Shown: in pieces, positions 1-7,499 of the stretch
How the letters are laid out: every line of letters begins with the position of its first letter
How positions within the stretch are numbered: position 1 is the first letter of the stretch
Assembly: GCA_018380885.1 (NCBI GenBank)
Contig: JAGZSY010000044.1
Span: 1 to 42,907, forward strand
Length of the DNA: 42,907 bases
Reading direction: 5' to 3'
From: Enterocloster asparagiformis
GTDB lineage: Bacteria > Bacillota > Clostridia > Lachnospirales > Lachnospiraceae
Made by a program: the position numbers and the translations under genes
Notes under the pieces: generated by a model
The model's input: only the letters and a program-made list of their open reading frames with translations
Told to the model about the DNA's origin: nothing
The model's database searches: none

Positions 1-48
1 AAGTCAATCGAGAATGATTTTCTCCTGATTTTTTTCTATATACAGAGC

Positions 49-99
49 GAGGGTGCCGCTCAATCATCTATTTTGATGATTTTGCGACACCCTCTTTTT
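49..99 (+). terminator. Rho-independent terminator of an upstream gene
   Basis: An 11-bp inverted repeat (GAGGGTGCCGC with GCGACACCCTC, one mismatch) encloses a second small repeat (ATCATC/GATGAT) and is followed by five T. It most likely ends a plus-strand gene that lies left of the window. Positions 100-253 show no gene. Confidence 0.75.
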
Positions 100-253
100 G
101 TTGTGTGTTGCATTTTGTCTTGTGGTTATATATAAAAAAGCCCTATGAGCCCTGAGTTTTGGGATTTTATGTAATTGGCTAAATGATAAAGTGATTTGAG
201 GAGATGTGAAAACTGGAATTTACACTTATAAAAGATGTATAGAACGCTTGGAA

Positions 254-472
254 TTACTGTGCCTTTTTAGACACAGCTACGTATTGATTGTCTTGGCATT
301 CTTTGCACATATTTACAATTCCACTGATAAGAGCCCGTTCTTTTACAAAGCAAATATTACCGCATTTGCAGGTGCATTTCCATACACGACCGCTTTTAGC
401 GTTCCAGTAATAATGTGCGGTGAGCTGCCCATAGTCCTTTCCGGGAACTACCAATCCGATATTTTTTTGCAT
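254..472 (-). CDS. Small zinc-ribbon protein resembling the N-terminal part of phage AP2/HNH proteins
   Basis: A 72-residue protein. AGGAGG lies 8 nt before the ATG at 472, which fixes the start. Residues 14-17 (YGQL), a Trp before CTCKCGN near 32-38, and a later CKEC form a pattern seen at the N-terminus of phage-type AP2 or HNH proteins, where the Cys residues bind zinc before a DNA-binding or nuclease domain. Here the protein ends after the Cys cluster, so it has no visible catalytic domain. It may be a stand-alone nucleic-acid-binding protein or the remnant of a homing-type gene. It stands alone, facing left. The assignment to this family is from memory of the motif. Confidence 0.7.
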   Translation of the reverse strand: MQKNIGLVVPGKDYGQLTAHYYWNAKSGRVWKCTCKCGNICFVKERALISGIVNMCKECQDNQYVAVSKKAQ

Positions 473-599
473 TTTTATTTTCCTCCTTGATCGGAATTAT
501 AACACGGTTGTAAGGACGAAATGCGCTGTGCCGGGGACAGATATATGATAGAATTTGCATGATACGTGGAGCATGATGAACAAGGCATGTAGAAGAACA

Positions 600-1706
600 T
601 TAACACTTTTCCGTATGCGATTGTTTCCGCTGGCAGAACCTTTCTGACGTGCTTGATTGTCCGTCCTTTGTTTCGCTTGCCTGCAAGGGAAAGCTGTGTT
701 GCAAAATGATATCCTTTGTGCTTTCTGTCTGATTTTCATAAAAATGTTTCTTAATACGTCTTGAAATCACTTCTATTCCCGCCTCGTCCGCATCGGATAC
801 CAATACCAAATATTGACAGCTGCTGTACTGGACAAATATGTCATTCCTTCGCAGATTGTTATGAATTAACGCCTTCAGCAAGAGCATCACCTGCTCCTGA
901 TTTTCAGGTTTTAGAACGCCACTTTCTTTTTCTGATAATGTAAATAAGATAACATAAAAGGATTTTAAATCATCCTTATACTTATCACGGCATAAAGTGC
1001 GCTCCAGAAAGCGATATATGCCTTGAAATACCTCATAGCTTAGATAGTAAGCCCCCTCCGCAGGTACACGTTCCTGCAAATCATGCTGAATGAGTTTCGT
1101 GTCCATTTCAACTCTTTTGTTCGATCGATTATCCATTTCACATTTTGGAGCGCGTACATTGTGAAGCGCTTGTTTCTTTTGCAATAATAGCTGATCGGCC
1201 CGATTAAACATCTTTATATAATCATCTCGCTCCATGTAAATAGCCTCGCCAAAGGACGCTGACAGTGTAAATTGTTTCGAACTTTTTATTTTTATCTGTC
1301 CCAATCGTTTTTGTAACATTTGTTTTTGCTGTGAAAGTCCTTTTATATCCAGCGTATTATGATAAAATATGACAAATTCATCTCCACCGGTGCGGGCTAC
1401 CAAATTATTTTTCATCGTCTTTTTTAAGATATAAGCGACATTCTGCAACAGCTCATCACCTGCAATGTGTCCATACTGATCATTGACATTCTTGAAATTA
1501 TCTAAATCAAAGACCAGTATCGCACCACTGCGCTTTACGGCCAACGCCTGGTTGACTTTCTGTTCAATCGTTATTCGATTGTATATTCCTGTCAGCCCAT
1601 CTAATTCTGCCAATGCCTGTAATCGTAGATTTTCTCGTTGTAACTGTTCCTTTGATAGCGATGTATTAATATTAAAATCTGTTCCTTCCCATAGTGGCTG
1701 TTTCAT
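600..1706 (-). CDS. Diguanylate cyclase (GGDEF), with a degenerate second GGDEF-like domain
   Basis: A 368-residue protein predicted to make cyclic di-GMP from two GTP in the cytoplasm. Residues 36-44 (DGLTGIYNR) start the domain, FDLDNFK near 66-72 carries metal-binding Asp residues, and GGDEF is intact at 107-111. No RxxD inhibitory site precedes it. Only about 32 residues precede the domain and no sensor or membrane segment is seen. Residues about 215-340 look like a second, decayed GGDEF fold: RRNDIFVQYSSCQYLVLV resembles the active-site strand but lacks GGDEF. It is transcribed divergently from the LytTR regulator and probably controlled by it. The ATG at 1706 follows a modest GGAGAG. 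Confidence 0.88.
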   Translation of the reverse strand: MKQPLWEGTDFNINTSLSKEQLQRENLRLQALAELDGLTGIYNRITIEQKVNQALAVKRSGAILVFDLDNFKNVNDQYGHIAGDELLQNVAYILKKTMKNNLVARTGGDEFVIFYHNTLDIKGLSQQKQMLQKRLGQIKIKSSKQFTLSASFGEAIYMERDDYIKMFNRADQLLLQKKQALHNVRAPKCEMDNRSNKRVEMDTKLIQHDLQERVPAEGAYYLSYEVFQGIYRFLERTLCRDKYKDDLKSFYVILFTLSEKESGVLKPENQEQVMLLLKALIHNNLRRNDIFVQYSSCQYLVLVSDADEAGIEVISRRIKKHFYENQTESTKDIILQHSFPLQASETKDGQSSTSERFCQRKQSHTEKC

Positions 1707-1760
1707 TCACGCTCACTCTCCATTCTGACTGCGCCGGAACAAAAACTTTCTCCTCAATTT

Positions 1761-1789
1761 ATTTTACCACTCATCCCCCAAAACGTCAA
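1761..1789 (-). promoter_or_regulatory. Promoter of the GGDEF gene
   Basis: Read on the minus strand: TTGACG (1789-1784), 17-bp spacer, TAAAAT (1766-1761). Its -35 lies 7 bp from the direct-repeat pair shared with the divergent LytTR gene. Confidence 0.7.
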
Positions 1790-1796
1790 CTTTGTA

Positions 1797-1830
1797 TGCA
1801 AACAGGAATTATTATGTGCAAACAGGAATT
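1797..1830. promoter_or_regulatory. Tandem 14-bp direct repeats, candidate LytTR operator
   Basis: TGCAAACAGGAATT occurs exactly at 1797-1810 and 1817-1830, a 20-bp period (about two helical turns). The reverse complement contains CCTGTTTGC, which fits the core GTTN[AG][TC] of LytTR boxes; such regulators bind paired direct repeats. The pair sits between the -35 elements of two divergent promoters. Confidence 0.7.
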
Positions 1831-1858
1831 TGCAATATCAATAAAGTTAGATTATAAT
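1830..1858 (+). promoter_or_regulatory. Promoter of the LytTR gene
   Basis: TTGCAA (1830-1835), 17-bp spacer, TATAAT (1853-1858). The second direct repeat touches the -35 element, as expected for activator contact. The 5' UTR would be about 28 nt. Confidence 0.8.
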
Positions 1859-1892
1859 GAAAATACAAACTAATCGCACAGGAGGAAAAGAA

Positions 1893-2657
1893 GTGAAATA
1901 CTGTCACTACACAGAACAGGAGGTTGTTGACAAAACCAAAGAGGCCATTCACTATTTTATCAGCAAACAGATTGACCAGTTTGTGAAAATGCTGGATAGA
2001 GACTTTGTCTGGGTGGGCGATTATGAACCGCTTTATATGAAGGGAATTCCCGCTTTTCTGGAAAGTGTAAAGGAAGAAATACAGGAACAACTCCCAATAA
2101 GCATTACTGAAGAGGAGTATGCGCTATTATCCCATGAACGTCACCTATGGATAACATATGGGCGCTTCACGGTAACCGTTGAAAGACAGGTTTCCAGAAT
2201 TCACTTTACATTTGTCTGGCGCCAAAAGTGTGACAATCTCATGTTGCTCCATGCCAATGCAAACCATGCCAGACCCCTGCCGCAGGTAGATGCGCAGTCC
2301 AGAATATTTGAATTGCCATCTCGTTCCCATCACCCGCTGCACATCACAGATGAAAAAAAACTGGCTTTCCGCAGCTTAACCGGGAGCATTCACTACCTAC
2401 AGGCAGAAGAGATACGATATATTAAAGCTAATAACAATATGTGTCAAATTTTCACCACCTCAAGCTCCTTTTCCTGCCGCACCACTCTAAAAAAGCTTAC
2501 CGCATCCCCGTTTCTTCGAATACACAAAAGCTATCTTGTAAACGCTTCCCATCTCCGCGAAATCTGCCGCTACCGGGCTACGCTCTTAGACGGAACGGAG
2601 TTGCCTATTGGGAAAGAGTGGTATATGGACCTTAAGCAATGGATGATGAAAAAATAG
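1893..2657 (+). CDS. SnoaL-like/LytTR DNA-binding regulator
   Basis: A 254-residue transcription factor. The start is GTG at 1893 because AGGAGG lies 7 nt upstream; the earlier in-frame ATG at 1857 overlaps the -10 box and has no ribosome binding site. Residues about 5-125 look like a SnoaL/NTF2-type cone domain, likely a ligand pocket. The C-terminal 100 residues are a LytTR domain, with YIKANNNMCQIFT and FLRIHKSYLVN as hallmark segments. There is no receiver domain, so it is not a classical response regulator. It faces away from the GGDEF gene across shared direct repeats, so it probably activates itself and the cyclase, linking an unknown signal to cyclic di-GMP. Confidence 0.85.
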   Translation: MKYCHYTEQEVVDKTKEAIHYFISKQIDQFVKMLDRDFVWVGDYEPLYMKGIPAFLESVKEEIQEQLPISITEEEYALLSHERHLWITYGRFTVTVERQVSRIHFTFVWRQKCDNLMLLHANANHARPLPQVDAQSRIFELPSRSHHPLHITDEKKLAFRSLTGSIHYLQAEEIRYIKANNNMCQIFTTSSSFSCRTTLKKLTASPFLRIHKSYLVNASHLREICRYRATLLDGTELPIGKEWYMDLKQWMMKK

Positions 2658-2962
2658 TGATCTAACTACAGATTCATCATTTTGTGTCTGCCCCTGGGAC
2701 GTATATGTTTTGTAATCGATATGATGAAACCAAAAGTTGTCGTTAATGCAGATTGCAAACCAAGGAGAAACGGGCGGGCAGCGCAGGATACCAGCTTCCC
2801 CGGGACTTCCTTACCGCAGCCTGCAGTAACACAGGCGCTATTTCTATTGGCGGTACCATGGAAATACCATTCATCCATACAAATCCATCCCGTTTAAAGA
2901 TGATTTTCGTGTGACGGGTCCAATTCCCGCCAATCGCTTTTTTCGCCGTACCTGCGCAGCAA
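2658..2962. other. Intergenic stretch with a possible gene fragment
   Basis: No convincing gene. One plus frame (2747-2914) is open after a TAA and reads protein-like residues near its end (SNTGAISIGGTMEIPF), but it has no ribosome binding site and only a TTG at 2753. It may be the 3' remnant of a lost gene. I do not recognise it. Confidence 0.3.
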
Positions 2963-2987
2963 AGGAGGAGCCATTACGGCTCCTCCT
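2963..2987 (-). terminator. Terminator overlapping the end of the 51-aa gene
   Basis: A perfect 10-bp stem (AGGAGGAGCC/GGCTCCTCCT) with a 5-nt loop. The TAA stop of the minus-strand gene lies in the loop, so one stem arm encodes the Glu-rich C-terminus. Only three T follow on the minus strand, so termination may be partial. Confidence 0.5.
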
Positions 2988-3129
2988 CTCCATAAACATC
3001 CATATCGCGTTCCTGTCTCAGGGTGTTCGGCCCTGTAAACCCGTCGCTGCTCCACCACGGGTTGAACGTCTCCACATTTTTTGCCCGCTGCTCCAACTCT
3101 TCCGTGGACTCTTGTTCGCCCTGCTTCAT
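2974..3129 (-). CDS. Small acidic hypothetical protein (51 aa)
   Basis: I chose the ATG at 3129 because GAGGTG lies 6 nt upstream; two earlier in-frame ATG codons (3159, 3135) lack a well-placed site. The protein is acidic, with a Glu-rich start, a central NPWWSSDGFTGPNTL segment and a DMDVYGEEEP tail. No signal peptide or membrane segment is present. It lies downstream of, and on the same strand as, the 113-aa gene at 3211-3552 and may share its transcript. Function unknown. Confidence 0.55.
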   Translation of the reverse strand: MKQGEQESTEELEQRAKNVETFNPWWSSDGFTGPNTLRQERDMDVYGEEEP

Positions 3130-3210
3130 ATTCATCACCTCGGAGATAGTATCATCCAAAACAGATCATACTATACCGCCCCGGGATCTCAAATGTCCTG
3201 AATTTTTCGA

Positions 3211-3552
3211 TCACTTCTGTTCCTTCTTTTTCCACTCCCAATACCGAAACCACATATCCATTCGTATCTGTCTGCCCACCCGCCTGATACTGACCAGATT
3301 TGCCATGGACAGCAGACGCAGCAGCGAATCCGCTTCATCGCAGGCCAGTACCTCGTCCTTTGCCACCATCCGGACCGTGGCGGAACCCCCGGCCTCTTTG
3401 ACGCCTATTTTCGCCTCGCCCTCAAATTCTCTGCGCAGCCTGCGGTATAAGGTTTTGATCGCCCGCCTGCGCTCCGGAACAGGCATCCTGGCGTAAGCCC
3501 GTTCAAATCCCTCCATTCGCCTCATCAGACTCTGAAAGCTTTTACTTGACAT
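3211..3552 (-). CDS. Hypothetical basic protein (113 aa)
   Basis: A real gene by its ribosome binding site (GAGGTGA, about 8 nt before the ATG at 3552) and by a protein-like sequence. It is Arg/Lys-rich (for example PERRRAIKTLYRRLRREFEG near 25-45) and ends WFRYWEWKKKEQK. The middle reads like a short alpha/beta fold with ACDEADSLLRLLSMANLVSIRRVG. No membrane segment. It is divergent from the XRE gene at 3662, with an AT-rich 109-bp gap, so that regulator may control it. I do not recognise the family. Confidence 0.65.
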   Translation of the reverse strand: MSSKSFQSLMRRMEGFERAYARMPVPERRRAIKTLYRRLRREFEGEAKIGVKEAGGSATVRMVAKDEVLACDEADSLLRLLSMANLVSIRRVGRQIRMDMWFRYWEWKKKEQK

Positions 3553-3661
3553 AGAATCATCACCTCACTATTTAATAACTCACTATATTGTAACTTACTA
3601 TACAGTGAATTACTAGATATTTTTTTCTTGGATATAATTTTACCAGAAAGGCGGTGGGAAA

Positions 3662-3910
3662 ATGGGATATTTACACTTGAAAATAAATGACATGATTGCG
3701 GAAAAGAAGGTCAGCAAGAACGAATTATGTGATTTTCTGGATATCCCGCGGGCAAATTTTAACCGTTACTGCCGGGACGAGTTTCAGCGGATCGACGCAA
3801 ACCTCATCTGCAAATTATGCGCATTTTTCGAATGCGGCGCCGGTGATTTAATCGAATTTGTGGAGGAAGCGTCCGACGGGGAACTCAGCTACAGAAAACT
3901 GAAAAAATAG
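3662..3910 (+). CDS. Cro/C1-type helix-turn-helix regulator (82 aa)
   Basis: A compact XRE-type DNA-binding protein. Residues 5-65 form the HTH domain: KINDMIAEKKVSKNELCDFL, then the recognition helix region PRANFNRYCRDEF, then ANLICKLCAFFECGAGDLIEFV, typical of the short HTH_26 group. There is no effector domain. GGCGGTGGG lies before the ATG. A terminator follows directly, so it is a single-gene unit. It is divergent from the 113-aa gene, a layout common for small accessory regulators. Confidence 0.85.
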   Translation: MGYLHLKINDMIAEKKVSKNELCDFLDIPRANFNRYCRDEFQRIDANLICKLCAFFECGAGDLIEFVEEASDGELSYRKLKK

Positions 3911-3917
3911 CTGTACA

Positions 3918-3944
3918 GGGATCGGCCTACGCCGGTCCTTTTTT
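3918..3944 (+). terminator. Terminator after the XRE gene
   Basis: GGATCGGC/GCCGGTCC stem with one G-T pair, 4-nt loop and six T. The following stretch (3945-4098) shows no gene. Confidence 0.85.
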
Positions 3945-4098
3945 GATTCACAGGAAACTTGCGCCCCCAAAAGCAGGAGGCCGCTGAAGCAACCGCCTGG
4001 CAGCGCCGGCATTTCTACCGCGAAACGCTCTGTTTCTTCGCGGGCAGGGTCCCGCGCGATCTGCCGGCGGTTTGCTCGCTTAAATCCTGAATTTGCCA

Positions 4099-4127
4099 TT
4101 GCATTTTCGAACACATGTTCGTATAAT
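4099..4127 (+). promoter_or_regulatory. Promoter with LexA (SOS) box in its spacer
   Basis: TTGCAT (4099-4104), 17-bp spacer, TATAAT (4122-4127). The spacer contains CGAACACATGTTCG at 4108-4121, which fits the Gram-positive LexA/DinR consensus CGAAC-N4-GTTCG exactly. Repressor bound there would block RNA polymerase, so the downstream gene is predicted to be DNA-damage inducible. Confidence 0.85.
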
Positions 4128-4147
4128 GGTATTGAGGTGATCTAAGC

Positions 4148-4417
4148 ATGACAAAAAAAGTGTACGTTATCGCATCCTTTAATCCCGACGGGCATGTGTG
4201 CCCGCTCTGGCTCCGGCTCTCCCTGGCAAAGGACGCTCCAACCTACCGGATCATGGACTGCAAATGCATATCCATGCCTGACCGCTATTTGGACTGCGCC
4301 CGGTTCCGGTGCTCCGTGACCGCTGACGGGGCGCGCCACGAGGTGGGGCTGAGCTATTATGCCCGGGAGTGCCGTTGGTATATTACCGTCAACAATTCCT
4401 GTCCTCTGGCCGTTTAA
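4148..4417 (+). CDS. SOS-box-controlled small hypothetical protein (89 aa)
   Basis: GAGGTGAT lies about 8 nt before the ATG, just downstream of the LexA-box promoter. The protein starts KKVYVIASFNPDGHVCPLWLRL and then has several Cys (HVC, DCKC, DCARFRC, REC, NSC), which could include a metal site. It ends in a beta-rich segment, YYARECRWYITVNNSCPLAV. It has no signal peptide or membrane helix. I do not recognise a named family; the opening recalls small proteins of unknown function that accompany Y-family polymerases in Clostridia, but no polymerase gene is in this window. The role in DNA damage is inferred only from the promoter. Confidence 0.75.
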   Translation: MTKKVYVIASFNPDGHVCPLWLRLSLAKDAPTYRIMDCKCISMPDRYLDCARFRCSVTADGARHEVGLSYYARECRWYITVNNSCPLAV

Positions 4418-4495
4418 AAACTTGCTTCATCTCCCGCGACTTTCCCGCCGTTCCCCGTCATATACTGTACAAATCTATTTCCCAAAGGAATTTAA

Positions 4496-5203
4496 ATGTC
4501 CGATCTGTTAAATAGTTATGAAAACAACGGCTTTTTTCACGAGACGCCGGCAGCTTACTTAGACGACACCGGCGCTATGCCGGGAATGGCGGAGGCCCCT
4601 TCCGGAACCGGCCTGGCGCGTCTGCTAAACGCCGCCTCCACGCCGTTTCCCGTCAACCTCTCCCTGGACCGCGTCCCCCGGATCGCCGGCTCTGTCTTTT
4701 CCAGCCTTACCGATTACGACGCGGTGCCCGCCGGGGCCCACCGCATCGCGCTGACCCAGGAGAATTCCTCCGGCGCCATTCTGTTGGAAAAGGAGCTGAT
4801 CTTTCTCCCTGGCGCCCACTCCACCGCCGTGCTGGTGGACGCCTCCGGCCAGGGCGTGGATGTTTTGCAGTTCACCGATCAGTCCTGCGATCCCGTCACC
4901 CAGGGCCACGCCTGTCTGCGGACCGTGAACGTCAGCATGGAAGGCTCCTCCTTTGCGCTCCACACCGCCGAGGGGAACGCGCTGCACCAGCAGATTCCCT
5001 TCGGCTCAGCCACCCCCTACCGCACATTGCCGGCAGGCCCCTACAGCTTCTACGTGATCGAGGATTCCGGATACCAATGGCTCTCCGGCCCCATTGCAGG
5101 GACTTCCCTCAATATCCGTCCCGGCGAGAGCTATACCCTGTATCTGATGGGCAACACCTGGTCCCCCTACGGATTCAGGATCATCTCCGTGAAGGACGCC
5201 TAG
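4496..5203 (+). CDS. DUF4397 domain protein (235 aa)
   Basis: Residues about 40-145 show the repeated beta-strand pattern of DUF4397 (RLLNAASTPFPVNLSLD, then YDAVPAGAHRIAL), and residues 146-230 look like a second half with the same layout (RTVNVS, YRTLPAGPYSFYVIED, SYTLYLMG). There is no signal peptide, so it is cytoplasmic or exported by another route. In Clostridia such proteins are often spore- or envelope-linked, but nothing here proves it. AAAGGA lies about 7 nt before the ATG. It may be read with the SOS-box gene 78 bp upstream, as no terminator lies between them. Confidence 0.7.
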   Translation: MSDLLNSYENNGFFHETPAAYLDDTGAMPGMAEAPSGTGLARLLNAASTPFPVNLSLDRVPRIAGSVFSSLTDYDAVPAGAHRIALTQENSSGAILLEKELIFLPGAHSTAVLVDASGQGVDVLQFTDQSCDPVTQGHACLRTVNVSMEGSSFALHTAEGNALHQQIPFGSATPYRTLPAGPYSFYVIEDSGYQWLSGPIAGTSLNIRPGESYTLYLMGNTWSPYGFRIISVKDA

Positions 5204-5231
5204 GGCGCCACTGCGCAGCGACGCCCTTTTT
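5203..5231 (+). terminator. Terminator after the DUF4397 gene
   Basis: GGGCG/CGCCC stem with an inner GCGC hairpin and five T, starting at the stop codon. Confidence 0.7.
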
Positions 5232-5237
5232 GCGCAG

Positions 5238-5266
5238 AGAAAAAGAGCTCCTGCCCGGAGCTCTTC
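5238..5266 (-). terminator. Terminator of the lactate dehydrogenase gene
   Basis: AAGAGCTCC/GGAGCTCTT stem with a short loop. The A-run on the plus strand gives the T tail for minus-strand transcription. Confidence 0.8.
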
Positions 5267-5271
5267 CCCCA

Positions 5272-6228
5272 CTAAAATATTCCCTCAAAGCTCTCCCGCA
5301 GCGTGTCGCAGGACCGGCTCATCTTCTCCTGCTCCTCATCGGTCAGGGACAGGGGCAGGACCTTCTGGATTCCGTTCTGGTTGATGATACAGGGAGCGCC
5401 CACGAACACATCCCGCTGGCCGAACTCCCCGCGCATCATGGCCGACACGGTGAGCACGCTGTGCTCGTCGCCCAGAATCGCCTTGGTGATCCTGGTCAGC
5501 GCCATACCGATGCCGTAGTAGGTGGCGTTCTTGGCCTCGATGATCTTGTACGCCGCAGTGCGCACCTCCTCTTCAATCTGGTCCAGGCGATCCCGGCAGA
5601 CGGCGTCGTTCTCCCCGCACAGCTCCAGGATGGGCTTGGTGGCCAGCAGCGCCTGGCTCCAGGGCACGAACTCGGAGTCGCCGTGCTCGCCCATGACATA
5701 GGCGTGCACGTTTCTGGGGTCCACATTCAGGTATTCGCCCAGCAGGTAGCGCAGGCGCGCCGTGTCCAGCGCCGTGCCGCTGCCCAGCACGCGCCTGGGA
5801 TTAAATCCGGACAAGACGCAGGTGATCCGGGTCATGATGTCCACCGGATTGGTAGCCACCAGGAATATCCCGTTGAACCCCGAGGAGGTCACCGGATCGA
5901 TGATGGAGCGGAACACCTGAGCGTTGCGCTTCAACAGGTCCAGACGAGTCTCCCCCGGCTTCTGGGCCACTCCGGCGCAGATCACCACGATGTCCGCATC
6001 CGCGCAGTCGCCGTACTCCCCCGCATAGATCGTCATGCTGGAGTTGGCGAAGGCCAGGCCGTGGTTTAAGTCCATGGCCTCCCCGACCGCCCGCGTCTTG
6101 TTCACGTCAATCAGCACCAGCTCGTCGCAAACCGACTGGTTCAACAGGCTGTAGGCGTAGCTCATCCCCACCATGCCGGTGCCTACGATTACCACTTTCC
6201 GCTTGTCAACTTTCATTCTTCCACTCAC
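5272..6228 (-). CDS. ldh: L-lactate dehydrogenase
   Basis: NAD-dependent reduction of pyruvate to L-lactate in fermentation. 318 residues, the usual length. The Rossmann motif GTGMVG is at 16-21, Gln89 in CAGVAQKPGETR marks lactate rather than malate specificity, and the catalytic His182 is in MGEHGDSE. The listed start is GTG (6228); ATG at 6216 (MKVDKRKVV) is equally possible and neither has a strong ribosome binding site. A TATAAT on the minus strand at 6322-6317 could be the -10 box, with a poor -35, giving a leader of about 80 nt. It is a single-gene unit with its own terminator. The upstream gap to 6437 holds no gene. Confidence 0.95.
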   Translation of the reverse strand: MSGRMKVDKRKVVIVGTGMVGMSYAYSLLNQSVCDELVLIDVNKTRAVGEAMDLNHGLAFANSSMTIYAGEYGDCADADIVVICAGVAQKPGETRLDLLKRNAQVFRSIIDPVTSSGFNGIFLVATNPVDIMTRITCVLSGFNPRRVLGSGTALDTARLRYLLGEYLNVDPRNVHAYVMGEHGDSEFVPWSQALLATKPILELCGENDAVCRDRLDQIEEEVRTAAYKIIEAKNATYYGIGMALTRITKAILGDEHSVLTVSAMMRGEFGQRDVFVGAPCIINQNGIQKVLPLSLTDEEQEKMSRSCDTLRESFEGIF

Positions 6229-6437
6229 TTTCTCAGGGAACAGCCCGCCTCCCGGACTGTCTGTCCGAGCTGCGCCCCCTGTTGCTTACAATGTTCAGGT
6301 TGCTCCGTTTCCCCTCATTATATGCACCTGCGCCGTGCCGAATCATAAGCTTTTGCGCACAGAACCGCCGGCATCCCCGGCACAAACGCATCCGCACACC
6401 GGCGCGGCGTTCTCCTTGGCCGGGCCGCCGGCCCCGG

Positions 6438-7499
6438 TTAGCGATCCAGCTTTTTTGCCATCAGCTCGCCGTTGCTGCTGTAGGCGATGGCGCTCTCCCT
6501 GGTGATGGCGCCTTTGCGGTACAGCCCGATGATGCTGTTGTCCATGGAAATCATCCCCTCTTCCTGGGAGGTGGCGATAATTCCGTCGATCTGATGAATT
6601 TTGGACTCCCGGATCATGTTGCGGATGGCGTTGTTCAAAAACATCACCTCGAACGCCGGCTGCACGCCCCCGTCCACCGTTGGGATCAGCTGCTGGGAGA
6701 TAACCGCGTCCAACACCATGGAGAGCTGGGTGCGGATCTGCTGCTGCTGGCTCGGAGGAAACGCGTCGATCACGCGGTCGATGGTGTTGGCCGCGCCGAT
6801 GGTGTGCAGGGTGGAGAGGATCAAATGCCCTGTCTCCGCCGCGGTCATGGCCGTGCTGATGGTCTCGTGATCGCGCATCTCGCCCAGGAGAATCACATCC
6901 GGCGCCTGGCGCAGCGAGGCCCGCAGACCGGTCAGATAGCTGTCCGTATCCGTGACGATCTCTCGCTGGGTTACAACGCTCTGCTTATGCCTGTGCAGAT
7001 ATTCGATGGGGTCCTCCAGCGTGATCACGTGGGCGTTGCGGGTCCTGTTGATCTCGTCGATGATGCAGGCCAGGGTGGTGCTCTTACCGCTTCCCGCGGG
7101 CCCTGTGACCAGCACCATACCCTTGGTCATCTTTGCCACGTCGATGATGATTTTCGGCAGATGCAGGGCGGCCGGGTCGGGCAGCTCGAACCGCACTACG
7201 CGGATGATACCGGCCAGGGAGCCTCTCTGGCGGAAAATACTGGCTCTGAACCTGGAAACGCCGGGGATGGCGAAGGAGAAGTCGTCGTCGCCGTGCTCCC
7301 GCACCTTGGCCATATCCCGGTTCTTGGCCAGTTCATAGATCTGTGTGATCATCCGGTCCATCTCCTCCGGCATGATCTTGTCCTCGCCCTGGTAGATGAT
7401 CCGGCCGCCGATCTTGTAAGAAAATGGCATGCCTGGCACGAGAAAGATGTCCGCCGCGTCCTGTTCCACCGCCGCTGTCAGCAATTCCTTTACGTTCAT
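6438..7499 (-). CDS. pilT: Type IV pilus retraction ATPase, PilT-like
   Basis: A hexameric ATPase that powers pilus retraction at the inner face of the membrane. Walker A GPAGSGKST is at about 133-141, followed by the Asp box near TLEDPIEY, Walker B VILLGEMRD and the His box HLILSTLHT. The N-terminal 100 residues match the PilT PAS-like domain. I chose the ATG at 7499 (AAGGAG upstream, 12 nt spacing) over the TTG at 7526. The length of 353 residues is normal. It is the last gene of the pilin-like run. No PilB-type assembly ATPase is in the window, so this enzyme works with a PilB elsewhere or is the only motor of a reduced system. Confidence 0.92.
   Translation of the reverse strand: MNVKELLTAAVEQDAADIFLVPGMPFSYKIGGRIIYQGEDKIMPEEMDRMITQIYELAKNRDMAKVREHGDDDFSFAIPGVSRFRASIFRQRGSLAGIIRVVRFELPDPAALHLPKIIIDVAKMTKGMVLVTGPAGSGKSTTLACIIDEINRTRNAHVITLEDPIEYLHRHKQSVVTQREIVTDTDSYLTGLRASLRQAPDVILLGEMRDHETISTAMTAAETGHLILSTLHTIGAANTIDRVIDAFPPSQQQQIRTQLSMVLDAVISQQLIPTVDGGVQPAFEVMFLNNAIRNMIRESKIHQIDGIIATSQEEGMISMDNSIIGLYRKGAITRESAIAYSSNGELMAKKLDR

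Noticed and set aside
3848..4114. Minus-strand 88-codon frame
   Set aside because: Overlaps the XRE gene end, its terminator and part of the SOS box; no ribosome binding site.
5077..6069. 330-codon plus-strand frame
   Set aside because: Antisense to lactate dehydrogenase and overlapping the DUF4397 gene in another frame.
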